Shown here in pieces: positions 1 through 27,762 of a stretch of DNA of 64,000 nt. The number at the start of each line of letters is the position of its first letter. Position 1 is the first letter of the stretch. Location: assembly GCA_018292915.2 (NCBI GenBank), contig JACVVK020000033.1, forward strand, positions 2,195,001-2,259,000, in the 5' to 3' direction. The translations under genes were made by a program, and so were the position numbers. The notes under the pieces were generated by a model. The model was not told where the DNA came from and searched no databases. It saw only the letters and a list, made by a program, of their open reading frames with translations. The DNA comes from Batillaria attramentaria (Eukaryota > Mollusca > Gastropoda > Batillariidae).

Positions 1-390
1 TCTAAAAATGCAGCAGGCTAAAAATCGTGAAAGGTAGCTCTGGAGAAGGTGATTTCCCATTTTATCTCAAAGTAAAAAAGGCCTCCATCGAGGTGGTTAA
101 GGAGATAGCCATCATTACATCCGTCCACACACACACACACACACGTCTTACAACTCCCGCCAAAAAGAACGCAGCAGCATAGTGTGCACGTCAAGTGTCT
201 ATGACGCAGGTTTCGTTACGTCACTATGTGCGTGAAAGTGTGAAAGTATGTATTGTCAATTTGTGTGGAGAAACGTCACAGTCTTGTTTTGTATCACTGA
301 AACTTGCTGCTGCGCGCAGCAAAATCTGCCCCGTCTCATAAAGTTGTTTCTCTATAGAGAAACAACTTAAAAACAACTTAATGCACGTTA
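1..390 (-). repeat. Interspersed repeat with palindromic end (truncated by the window edge)
   Basis: The reverse complement of this segment closely matches 41424-41790 over its length. Shared blocks include the terminal palindrome (GTTGTTTCTCTATAG then its complement), GAGACGGGG, GCGCAGCAGCAAGTTTCAG, a short CA tract and GATGTAATGATGGCTATCTC. No coding potential. It continues beyond position 1. The stretch 391-796 is 3' flank of the GH31 gene with nothing recognisable. Confidence 0.8.
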
Positions 391-796
391 TGTACACGCA
401 TACCATGTGCTCATGCATAGTAATAGTGTAAAACAAACAAACAAAAAAACAAACAAACAAAGTAGTCTAAATATGGTAGGTTGTCATTGATTCAGTTTCA
501 CTTCAGCAAACACAGCTTAAAGCTGTTGCTTCTGATTAAAAAAATATAACTGACGCAACATACGTCACAGCAACAATGAAAAAACAAAAAATCGGCAAAG
601 CATAAATATCTGATCACAAATCACGAATCTAAGATAGTTTCTGGTAATGTAAATACCCTAAAAACTGTAAACTGCGAAAGACTGATTATGAAAGAAGCTC
701 AAAAGTGAACGAATATCACATAATACGGTATATATTCAGTCGCGTGAGGAAAACATAAAGCAAGGAAAATTACAGAGACAGCACATCTTCAACGTC

Positions 797-17469
<16,673 letters not shown>

Positions 17470-17489
17470 TGACACTGGAAAGGAAAAGG

Positions 17490-17680
17490 CGTTTTTAAGT
17501 TGTTCTCTATAGATGGGATGGGGCAGATTTCGCTGCGCGCAGCAGCAAATTTCAGTGATAAAAAAACAAGACGTTTCTCCAGACAATACATACTTTCACG
17601 CAGACAGTGATCTGCGTCACTGATACCTTACGTGCACACTATGCGGCTGCGTTCTTCGAGGCATAATAAGGATCCCAATA
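17490..17680 (+). repeat. Partial copy of the palindrome-ended repeat next to the GH31 start exon
   Basis: Shares AAGTTGTTCTCTATAGA, GGGGCAGATTTCGCTGCGCG, CAGCAGCAAATTTCAGTGAT and GACGTTTCTCCAGACAATAC with 41424-41790. It begins only about 15 bp upstream of the acceptor before the GH31 ATG, so this acceptor may use repeat-derived sequence. Confidence 0.75.
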
Positions 17681-17949
17681 GGGCTACCCGTCCAGCTGCT
17701 GTTTGTACACAAACAACTTAAATCATCCATTTAATCAGCCATGTGGAACGCTTTAGATAAGTTTGTTCCCAGGACTCCAGTAGGCTGGACAGAGTCCACA
17801 TGGCCAGCCAGTGTTTACATTTAATTACATTTAATTACCCTGCTGTTGGAATACGCAATACAACCAACTCGCCTCAACTTGTATCCTGAAAACTCAAGAA
17901 AAACGGGGATCGAGTGAGTTTCTCGAAACAACAGAAGCGAAACCGCCGC

Positions 17950-17993
<44 letters not shown>

Positions 17994-18189
17994 TTTTACC
18001 TTAGCTACGTCGCTTATGAAACTCTTAGGGAGCCACGGTAACTTTTTCATTTGAAATCAGGAGTTAAAACGCCTCTAAAAAATCAATGTTGCCACCACGA
18101 ACAACTCGTAAAATCAATCTAGTGCCTTGGTAGGTCATAAGACTTGAACAGAGAAAGAAGAAGAAGAAAACACCTCAAAGAAAACACCG

Positions 18190-18310
18190 GCAACAATAAC
18201 AACAAAACAGACAAAACAGCGTGGAATTTGGAGAAACAACTTGGCGCGATGGGGCCATTCTTCCTTGTATTTCTTGGTGTTGTTGAACGCGCTATTTCCG
18301 TGTTTGCTAA
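18190..18310 (+). repeat. Short relative of the palindrome-ended repeat
   Basis: AACAACAAAACAGACAAAA, then TTTGGAGAAACAACTT and TGGGGCCATTCTTCCTTG, is shared with 42945-43060. No function seen. Confidence 0.6.
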
Positions 18311-18883
18311 GCCCACTTACGTTCTGGAACAGTTGCGTTCGTGAGTGCGCCTGTACGCTCGAAATACTCTATCTTGATGAATAGCAGACCTCTTAATGAG
18401 TCCCTACAATACCTCCCTTCCCCCCAGCCCCCTTTCAAAGAAAAGAAAGGACCAAAAAAACAAAAACAAAAAAAGCCCCCCCCCCCCCCCCTAAAAAAAA
18501 AAAGACAACACATTTGTGCTTTTTCTTTGAAGGCGTCTTAACGGTTGACGCACGACGTAGCGGGCTAAAACTGAAACATATATACATACCGTTTCGAGTC
18601 TTCGGTCAGACTGACTCGGTTTTGGCGAGGTATCTCCTTGTACTTTGACACGGGGACTAGCACAAACCGCGTCTCTTCTTTCAGCCACGTCAGGGGCGAT
18701 ATGCAGGGTCGACCTGCACACTGAATTTATTATACACGTACAAGTATCGGCAAAGCCAACTTCTACGGCGGAAAATGGGCACTGCATAAGGACCCGAATG
18801 TTTACACAACATACAGAGATGCATACGTAATAAGACAGCTGTGACAGACGAGGTGGAGTCATGGGTGCGTGCGTGCGTGCGTG

Positions 18884-19103
<220 letters not shown>

Positions 19104-19301
19104 AAACTGGCGTGATTTTTTAACACATGGCAATGACTCCATTAATTTGTAATAGATAGTGCGTAGTAGATGATACATGCGCTCGATCGTGCATATCCAG
19201 TCGACTGAAGACATGCAACCATGCACTTCTGTACCAGGGACAAACTTCGATTTGTGCAGTACCCTATAACATGCGTACAACTAGCTACTTAGACAACAGG
19301 T

Positions 19302-19466
19302 AGCCGGGATAGCCGAATGGTAGAGCGTTGGACTCCCAATGCTCGGGCCTTGAGTTGGAATCCCGGCCACATATGAATTTTGTGCTGGCTATTTTCTAGT
19401 TGCCCCGACCTTGATATCACCCACACGTGGTGGAAAAGGATGTAAAACTCCCAATCACCCACCCAC
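19302..19466 (+). mobile_element. tRNA-derived SINE, family 2
   Basis: Sense copy: AGCCGGGATAGCCGAATGG, TAGAGCGTTGGACT, B-like GAGTTGGAATCCCGG, then TTGTGCTGGC, GTTGCCCCGACC, TTGATATCACCC, GTGGTGGAAAAGGA and a CCCACCCACC tail. Confidence 0.85.
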
Positions 19467-19811
19467 CCTTCTTAGGCAACACTTGGATAGAGTCAAAAGC
19501 AGCCAACGGTCAAAGGTAATATTACAGGTCTGCTTCTGTCATATTTTAAAAATAATACTGCAATTGTACTGGGTTGTAAAGTTCGGGTGAAAAAAAAGCA
19601 TCGAACGACCTTTAATCTGCCAAACAAATGAGTTGGGTGGTGTGGAAAATGCAGCCCCAGTTTTCAGTTGTGATCACAGAACTACATATAAATCATATGA
19701 ATATAATGCTCTGTGATTGTGGCAACCTCGACAGCTCAGAGCAAAACGAAAGGTTGGGGTACTGACTTCAGTTCCGGTGCGAGTGGTAACAGTACTATGA
19801 CCTTTTCGTCC

Positions 19812-19875
19812 AACATTTTTGTAAGCTCGCTCCCTTGCAACATTTTTGTAAGCTCGCTCCCATGCAACATTTTTG
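19812..19875. repeat. 32-bp tandem repeat, two copies
   Basis: AACATTTTTGTAAGCTCGCT plus CCCTTGC/CCATGC, occurring twice with a third partial copy. Confidence 0.8.
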
Positions 19876-20017
19876 CACTTTGAATTACGTTGAAAGATTC
19901 AGTGGCAATGTGCTGCCACTCAAGGCCGTGAATATAGTGCAAACATTGTCAGACGTTCCTTCAGCAATTCGTTGACATAGTGTCACAGTTTGACACAGTT
20001 TCTTACACAGTCTGTAT

Positions 20018-20130
<113 letters not shown>

Positions 20131-20628
20131 CACGCCCTTCATGAAAATCTGCTGGTTGTCTTAGTTGTTTTATTTTAGTTAGCTGACACATTGCGGATTC
20201 TGGTTTCCGAATCAGGATTAGCAGCTTCTAAGTGCCTTTCCCTGATGATTTCTCAGACAGGTTTCAGAAGAATTTCTAAGTCGGCTTGACAGGCTTACTG
20301 CATGACTCAAATCTGCGTGAGTTTGTTAAGTCCGTCGGCTGTGAGGAGACAATACCACACACAGGTAAACACCCAGCCACAGAACAAGAGATCTTCTGTC
20401 CCCCCACCTGGGCCTCATGCTCGCGCTACATGCTCATCAACATGGGCACAAGGCTGTCGTCTCTCCACACCTCCTGTATCTTTTTTGTATCCCGCCGAAC
20501 GCTTCCCTTCACGCCCTTGAATTTATGATTCAAGTTAAGTAAATTTGCTGATGAATTTCCCACGCCAGGAGATGTGAAAAATTATGATTGGAGAAGAGTT
20601 CCCACAGTCTGCCGGGCAGGCGCAGTAC

Positions 20629-20631
<3 letters not shown>

Positions 20632-20719
<88 letters not shown>
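20632..20719. repeat. (GT)n microsatellite
   Basis: An uninterrupted GT tract ending in GCGCGCGT and followed by a G run. Confidence 0.95.
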
Positions 20720-20931
20720 TGGGGGGGGGAGGTGTTAAAGAAATAAATTCAATTCGTTTCACACCTACTCCGGGCAAGTGTGTCGATTTGGAACCCAGTT
20801 AGTGTCTGCAAGGCTTGTATGTCTGCAATCGCCACAAAAGGTCACAAACAGTGTGCAAAAAAAAAAAAAAAAAAAAAAATCCGACTGTGTAAATTGAAAT
20901 GCACAGTCAACGATGTGTCTCGCTCACTTAC

Positions 20932-21027
20932 CAACAGCACAGTGAAGTCACTGCAAACTCAGGCTTTGTTCTTTTGAGAGACTCCCTCGCGCTGAAAACT
21001 CAGCTGTGATACAGTTGCCTGCCTTAC
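20932..21027 (-). promoter_or_regulatory. Candidate noncoding first exon of the GH31 gene
   Basis: The GH31 coding exon begins with a polypyrimidine tract and AG acceptor 5 nt upstream of the ATG, so an upstream exon must exist. On the minus strand a strong donor (GTAAGTGAGC) begins at 20931, and a TATA box lies about 30 nt upstream of 21027. The segment between contains no ATG. The start is estimated from TATA spacing, not seen. A competing donor (GTGAGTCAG, near 22732) could mark an alternative first exon. Confidence 0.4.
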
Positions 21028-21051
21028 GCACAAACGCCGCAGGAGTCGCAG

Positions 21052-21060
21052 TTTTATAAA
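21052..21060 (-). promoter_or_regulatory. TATA box upstream of the GH31 gene
   Basis: Minus strand reads CTATTTATAAAACTG, a good TATA element, about 30 nt before the candidate first exon. An inverted-repeat element begins only 6 bp further upstream (21067). The link to the GH31 gene is inferred from orientation, the donor at 20931 and the acceptor before the ATG. Confidence 0.4.
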
Positions 21061-21066
21061 TAGCCA

Positions 21067-21259
21067 GATTTAGTAGGACTTCGTAAAGAGGACTTCGCTG
21101 AGCAGCGTAACCCATTTACATGTAAATTAGGCTCACACGGCAGTGGCCGCGAGCTGCTAACGCGCTGCGATTCGCTAATGGCACCCGTAACGTGCCTAAT
21201 TTACATGCAAATCGGTTACGCTGCTAAGCGAAGTCCTCCGTACGAAATCCTACTAAATC
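21067..21259. mobile_element. Foldback MITE-like element (66-bp inverted repeats)
   Basis: The left arm 21067-21132 starts GATTTAGTAGGACTTCGTA; the right arm 21194-21259 is its reverse complement with about seven mismatches. The loop is 61 bp. Both arms share GAGGACTTCGCT, AGCAGCGTAACC and TGTAAATTAGGC. There is no open frame and no clear target duplication. The left edge is 6 bp from the TATA box used by the GH31 promoter candidate. Confidence 0.85.
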
Positions 21260-22427
21260 TCACTAATGTTTGCGGCTTTTCGTTGAGATTACAGACCTGT
21301 AAGCGGATATCACGTGCACACAGCCGGTTTGAGGGTCGGTGCCCCTTAACAGCGGACCGGACTTGCACAATGCAGGTCGGAACCAACGGCACTGATTTGT
21401 CCGGTCCATCGGCTTCCCTTACTGTGACGCAATACCGGTGAAGACTGACGATGGGACAGAGATGGTCGGAATCTCAGTCGTCGGAGTGAGTGACGGGTGA
21501 TCAGGGACATGTCCTGGTTTTGTTTACAGCATGCAGGATCGGACAAACCCGACAAACACGTATTCAGTACCTTAGACACTTGGGTCACCTGATCCGGCTC
21601 CGGCAAGTCCACTATCTCGCCTTCCAGAGGCCGGGCGGAGGGGGGAGGGGGGGGTCACGGTCAGTGGGGGATGGGAGGTATCAATTTGCATCTGTTGCCT
21701 GGTAAGCACTGACTATGAGTACAGAAAAAAATTGAACGGTTGTTCTGCTTGGAAATGCCGCCGAAGAAAGACCGGTTTCTAGTGTCAGTGTGTGTAATGA
21801 TCCCAGTACATCACACCGATCTCTCTCTCTCTCTCTCTCTCTCGGCTCACTCTCTCTCTCCCGGCTCTCTCTCTCTATTCATCAGTCAGTAAACAGCCAG
21901 CCAGGTGCACTTTACAAAGCCATTGCATTACACTGTGCGAAGAAAAGGTCTGAAAGATGTTTTACGGTTGAAGACGGAACTTGGGTTTAATCCCCCCCAC
22001 CCCCTCCATCACCCAATTCCCTCCCCTACTATCCACCCCGCGTGCTACGGACCGGAAGATGCGTACTAGAAACAAGACAGTGACTGAATGGGAGAGGGAC
22101 GGGCCCTGAATTGTGGAGCCGAAGCGGGTTAGAGGTTGGTGTTTTCGACACTGACACTCCGGGATCGTGTCAGTGTGGCACAAGTTGTGTAGCGTGCCCT
22201 GCTGCATATTTACGCAGTTCAAGTTGTTTTGTTTTGCTGGCGGTTCAGATTGACTACGCAATCCTGCATCCTGTTTCAAGTCAGTTCATGGCACTGGCAT
22301 TCGTTCCGATTGTCGTCTGCCGGCGTTCAAAGTGTTTATTGTTGATGTTGCTGTAGTTCTTTGTTTTTTTTTTTGTCGTCAGTCGAGCCACACTGATTTC
22401 AATAAACTGATCCGCCGCGGCGCGCGC

Positions 22428-22468
<41 letters not shown>

Positions 22469-23500
22469 CTGCTTTGATTTAGTGTGTCTTTAGTAACTCA
22501 TGATAACCGGCTTGATTAGTAAAGCAGCCTGGCGGGTCAAACTAAGTCGCTTGACAGTAAACTTTGAAAAAACATTCAGCAGTAAGGCCGGTGGGCCGGT
22601 CCCGCCGACTTTGCACACAGACATTCAACAGCGGAACGTGTACGCATACTAGGCTAGTACAAGGGCGATCACGGTTAGCAAAACATGACAAACGAAAACA
22701 AGTGAAAAAAAGCATCACTGACTGACTCACCTTGGCTGTTGAGCGTTGCTGCTCTCAGACTGCTAGCTTCTGTAACCAAGAAGTTGAACTACACAGATCC
22801 CTTCATCCAGCCCGCAAAAAAACACAAAGTAACTGCTCTGGGAGTGAGTGAAGTTGTGCGGGCACACATGCCACCGAAACTCAGTGAGCTCAGTCAGGTG
22901 TGGCGGCAGCGAAACTGTCAAATGCACACAGAAAGGCGCCACGCGTGTCTCTCCTTGCAGTGATTAGTGGAGGAATATTTATTCTGACGTACGTACAACA
23001 GATCCGGGCACGGAGCGGGTCGGGTCATCCGTTCAACTGAAAACGGGTTGCCTCGTGCTGTGTTACACGTTAATACAAATCCGCCGCGGTTGTGTTCACT
23101 GCAGATTCGCAATGCGGCACAACTTCGCAATTGGTTGTATACATAATTTGTCACTGACAGTGAAAAGTTTGTCACACTGAGAAGTGACTAGTGTGTCATG
23201 AGATTTTTTTTTTTTTTTTCAGTTTTGAAGCACATTATAGTGTGGCCTTGCTGGTTTCAGTTGTGACTTGGAACTTTCAGGTGTGGCCGCTGCTCAAAGT
23301 TTTATGTCGACTGACGGACTGGGGTTGGTTACTGAGTAGGGGCCGGACACTGACAGCGGTAGATTTCATGGTGCTTGGTACGGCTCAGTCTGCCGGCATT
23401 CCTCTCTCCTCGTTGTCGGCTACGATTTGGTTTCTTCTTCTCAGTTTTCAATTGCGTCTTCTCAGTCAGTCTTCTTCTCTTCAGGCTTTTTGTTTAGGCC
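21260..23500. other. Intergenic stretch without recognised genes
   Basis: Contains CT repeats near 21820-21875, a compound CG/GT microsatellite at 22421-22467 and unique sequence. One minus-strand donor-like GTGAGTCAG near 22732 could belong to an alternative GH31 first exon. No conserved coding segment was seen on either strand. Confidence 0.6.
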
Positions 23501-23512
23501 GGTTGGGGGAAG

Positions 23513-23675
23513 GGGGGGCAGTTTAACGTCCTTTTCCACCACATGTGGATGATATCAAAGACGGGGCAACGCCAGCGAAAAGGCCATCACAAATATTTGG
23601 TCCCCGGCCGGGAATCGAACTCACGACCCGAGCATTGAAAGTCCAACGTTCTACCATTCGGCCATCCCGGCTCCC
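23513..23675 (-). mobile_element. tRNA-derived SINE, family 2
   Basis: Antisense copy with all family blocks: TTTAACGTCCTTTTCCACCA, GATATCAAAGACGGGGCAAC, GAATCGAACTCACGACCC (B box complement), CTACCATTCGGCCATCCCGG. Confidence 0.9.
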
Positions 23676-23765
23676 CCTTTTTCTTTGGGAGGACTCGATA
23701 GGGTTAGAGTATTTTGTACTATACATTCACTATGTCTTTTCTCTCTCTCTCTCTCTCTCTTAAAT

Positions 23766-23972
23766 GAATGCTCGGGTCGTGAGCTGGGGCCAGATCATTT
23801 GTGTTGGCCTTTTTCTCGTTGCTCCGTCCGGCTTTGATACATCCCCGTACCGGGGGCCGAATCGTTAACACTAGTGTTAACGATTCGGCCCCCGGTACGG
23901 GGATGGCTTTGATATCACCCATACGCCGGTGGTGGATATGGACATTTAAACTGTCAAACACCCACCCACCCT
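23766..23972 (+). mobile_element. 5'-truncated SINE family 2 split by a palindromic insert
   Basis: Starts at AATGCTCGGGTCGTGAGCTG (the B-box region is diverged) and runs through TTGTGTTGGCC and TTTCTCGTTGCTCCGTCCGG. It is interrupted at 23840-23904 by a 65-bp insert, then resumes at GGCTTTGATATCACCC through the CACCCACCC tail. Confidence 0.85.
23840..23904. mobile_element. 64-bp perfect palindrome inserted in a SINE with target duplication
   Basis: Bases 23841-23904 equal their own reverse complement (left half starts ATCCCCGTACCGGGGGCCGA; centre ACTAGT at 23872/23873). The direct repeat GGCTTTGATA flanks it (23830-23839 and 23905-23914), where an uninterrupted SINE family 2 has it once. 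It is therefore an insertion of about 65 bp with a 9-10 bp target duplication. Confidence 0.92.
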
Positions 23973-25403
23973 CTCTATTAGATGATACAGTTTGTATTTA
24001 TAATTTGAATCACTGACACCACAAGCAGAAAAAGTAAAGACAGGTCTGGCATATGCCACTGAAGTCACTCAACAAACGGTTGTGACAGTGTACGACACCG
24101 AACTCCGTGGCGTGCTACTGAAGAAATTTGAATTGTCAGTTGTTTTTAACTGACCTGGAGGGACAGTGAAACTGAAGGCCTTTCCGGATGTCGCTTGCAT
24201 TCATTACCATACCTTTACACCGTCCATTGTTTTTCAAATTACTGTTGTTGTTGTTGTTGTTTTTTAATGACACTGACACCGTGGTGTCGGATATATATAT
24301 ATGGCTGCGTCATGCGGGTTCTGTTCATCACTGATGTTTCCCTGCACTCCGCACAAGTGCCGACAATAGGTAGGCGGGACTCAAACCGAAGAGACACAAA
24401 AAGGTACTTTGGCTTGGAGAAGGTCAGATGGCCTGTGTGTGTGTGTGGGGGGGGGGGGGGGGGCACGGCAGTCGGAGAGAGAGAGAGAGGGAGAGAGTAC
24501 TTAAAATTCCTGCTGACGGCTGGGCCGGGGATTTCCGAACAGCTGTACATGTGTCTGTGACAGTGAACCATGCCGCGGGCTATGTCCTACGGCGTTAAAA
24601 TTAATGTTCTCGGTCACAAAACTTGACTTGTTCACCTCGCGTCTGACGCTGGGCGAGCACTGGCACTGACTCAGACAAGTCAAAGCCGGCAACCAACCAT
24701 AACTTCGCCGCGAGTCATTTTCACTCCAGACTAATTGTTACGCAGACTATGATACGGACCGCTCCAGTTAACACTGAGGAGTGACTTTAGAAGCGTAGTG
24801 AACGAAACAAAACGCATCTTTCAGAAGACAAAAATCTACGTTCTTTTCAAGCAAAACAGTGTTAGCTAAGCCAAGCGCCACTTCACTCAATTCCTACCAA
24901 GTAAGTTTGGGGCTGTGCACGAGTGGCCTCACTAAAAAAAAAAAAAAAAAATCAGGATTAATTTATCTGCATGGACTCGATTTAGATTTGGCTCAGTGGG
25001 ACTGTTGCACTTTGGTTATACTCGTGTTTGCTGCAGTAAAAGCACTGCAGTGAGGGAACCGTTACCTACGGTGCCAAAACCGAAAGAGTCTTCAGTGAAA
25101 AGCGTGGGTTGCTTGTGAGCCGCGGCACGAAATGTGCTACACGGCAAAACTTGTCCAAGACTGAGAGTACAACCCCAATCCTCCCCAGTAGCTGTCTCCT
25201 ACGTACGTCCAAACATGACTCGGATAGTACGTGTGGCAGTGATCATGCCGGCGCACGTACTTTCTACCTGCGTATCTTCAGTTCATGCAATCACTGTCGG
25301 GATTTTTGCCAGCGACATCAAATATACGCTCCGTCCTATGGCATAACGGTATGTGTCTGGCATATGCATCATGAAGACACGTTGTGCAGTGTTTGCCAAC
25401 TCC

Positions 25404-25440
<37 letters not shown>

Positions 25441-26409
25441 CTTTGCGAACTCCAGGATGATAGCCGAGCTCACCAACTGAGCAGACGAGCAGGCTACTGT
25501 CGTCTTCCACGTACGGAAACGCACATCATGAGGTAGATAGCAGACAGTAATGGCCAATCAAGCAGGGTTCACCGTTAAAGCCTGTTAGGCAAACGACGTC
25601 CATTAAATCTTTCCCAGGCACTGGTTGACATCCAGAGGCTTATGTATTACCGTACACTCTAGCCCACCATGATGGCAACCTGGTCTGAAATCATGTTCAT
25701 ATACATGTACATGTATATAGTACATAGCATGCCTGGGTCGTTCCTGTCATGTAACTCCCAATTTGCATACAATAGAAAACAAAGGAGCTCTAAGACAGTG
25801 TTTGGGGGGGAGTTCATTGTCACAGTGGCCGTTACAGCATCTGTGAGAAACTTTTTTTTTTTTTTTTTTACCTCACTCTGAGAGTTGCTCACCCTAAAGG
25901 TAGGCAGGTTTAAGTTGACTGTTGGGATTTTTGTTTCAAACAGCCGACTCTTTCCTGTGGCATTAGTTAGTAAGTCAGTGTCAATAACAAACAAACAAAC
26001 AACAACATTATTTTATTTTTCATGGCAATTTCTCCGCCATGCATACAATTACATGTATGTAACTTGGATCAGATGAGCACGCCTGTACGTTTTAACTCGC
26101 TGTGCTCTCTTGTAAAGCTGTTACTGTTTGATGGCGATCTGTGCGTGAAAACAAAAATGTTTAAACAAACAACAACAACAACAACGCATCTCAAGAAATT
26201 TCATGGTAGTAAACATAACGGTAGCAAAATATAAATGGCTGAAAGTGAATACAAATGCATAAATAAAGAGACAGATGGACCTTTTTCACACTTTATCTTT
26301 CAGAACTTTCTTCTGCAGTGACATATATAACAACAATGTACAATGTACATATCTTTGATGTGTGAACAACATGCCCCTGTGTGTGTACACGCGTGCCACT
26401 GTGTGTGTG

Positions 26410-26625
26410 CAGCGATCGTCAAATGTGTCAGGACCATGGTAGCCATTCGGGCTACCACCCTGAAAAAAACTGGTAGCCCAAAAAAAATTCTGGACGCCAG
26501 AGTGGCTGCTAGGTTCCGATTCATCTCAGAATTCCTGCTCGCCATTCGGGCTACCACTACCGGAGCTTTCACTCGCCCGACGGTAAATTTGGTGGCGAAA
26601 GCGAGCGCATTTGACGATCGCTCTG
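26410..26625. mobile_element. hAT-like MITE in a TG microsatellite
   Basis: Terminal inverted repeats: left CAGCGATCGTCAAATG; right, read inward, CAGAGCGATCGTCAAATG. They are flanked by TGTGTGTG on both sides (26402-26409, 26626-26633), matching the 8-bp duplication of hAT transposons, though the surrounding TG tract makes this ambiguous. Internal hairpin TGGTAGCC / GGCTACCA near 26440. No frame. Confidence 0.7.
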
Positions 26626-26670
26626 TGTGTGTGTGTGTGTGTGTTAGGAGCATGAGACATGCCTGAAGAG

Positions 26671-27066
26671 TTGGTGTTCTAGTGGTTAAGAGACTTGTCA
26701 CCAATGTGAGAGGTCACAGGTTCGAGTCCCACTCGGGGCGAAGAATTTTTCCTTCTCAGTCGTATGTGGTACCGATCATTCGGGCCGATCTTGGGGGGGT
26801 TCTCTCCGGGTACTCCGGCTTCCTCCCCCTTTGCTTTGGAAATGTTCAGCCCACAACATTTGAAAAATAAATGCAATTCTAAATTCTGAAACTTAAATAG
26901 CTGAGCTGACCCTTCGCACCACGTGATTGTAATGTGTTTATGTCCAGTGTGTGAGAGAATGCGTATGATTCACGCGAGCGTGCGTGTTGGGTTCAGTTCG
27001 CGGCACTCTGAGCTGATTCATGAAATTGGGTAAAGCGCCCATACAATACTCATTATTATTATTATT
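26671..27066 (+). mobile_element. tRNA-derived SINE, family 3, full length
   Basis: A-box TAGTGGTTAAGAG, B box GGTTCGAGTCCCA, a body with CATTCGGGCCGATC, TCTCCGGGTACTCCGGCTTC and TTTGGAAATGTTCAGCCC, and an (ATT)n tail. A closely matching copy lies at 48159-48553 and a 3' half at 45831-46068. Intergenic, downstream of RAD17. Confidence 0.9.
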
Positions 27067-27762
27067 GCTATTAAGTCATTTCATCTCTAAATATATTCAT
27101 ACAGAGAGGCTTAACCTTTCAAACAATACCCCAACACCCTGTTGCTCTGTCTGTTAACTCTAACCATGCTATGCTTTCCACGTTCCCTTTCTGTTCCCTT
27201 TGTTTTCAGCAGTCCCTGTAGCTTCAGGTTGTAACTATACAGTTGAGTTCAGAATTCAGCCTGAAAAATCCAACTTAAACCTGAGGTGGCCTGCATGCTG
27301 GGAATCAGAGAGAGCGTGATTTTTTCACTGGGCTGAGTCCTGAACTGTATACTTTCCCCACAACTTTTGGGGGAAAAAAAACAAAAAACAAGTTATCAGA
27401 ACACTAAAAACGTCAACCAGATTTTTGTGTTGTATTGCACACACGCCTAATGGTTTCCACTGCAATTTCTTTCAAATAGTTGTAGTGGGTTTGGTGATTG
27501 TCTTGCAGTCATCTTGACTCTCCTTATGTCAAATGTTATGTACATGGAACGCATGCATATCATTATATTGTTTTAGCATTTTAAATGCATTTGTTCTAAG
27601 TACCCACAGATTTTGCAAAGGCATTTCTATACAAGCAGTACTGTCATGCACCTGTGTTCTGGCACAGGATGATCAAACCACTATCCGTTGATGGAGAAAC
27701 TGATGATCTTTTTCAAGGGAAAGTCTCAATACTGCAACACCACCTCACTCTGTCTTTAATTC

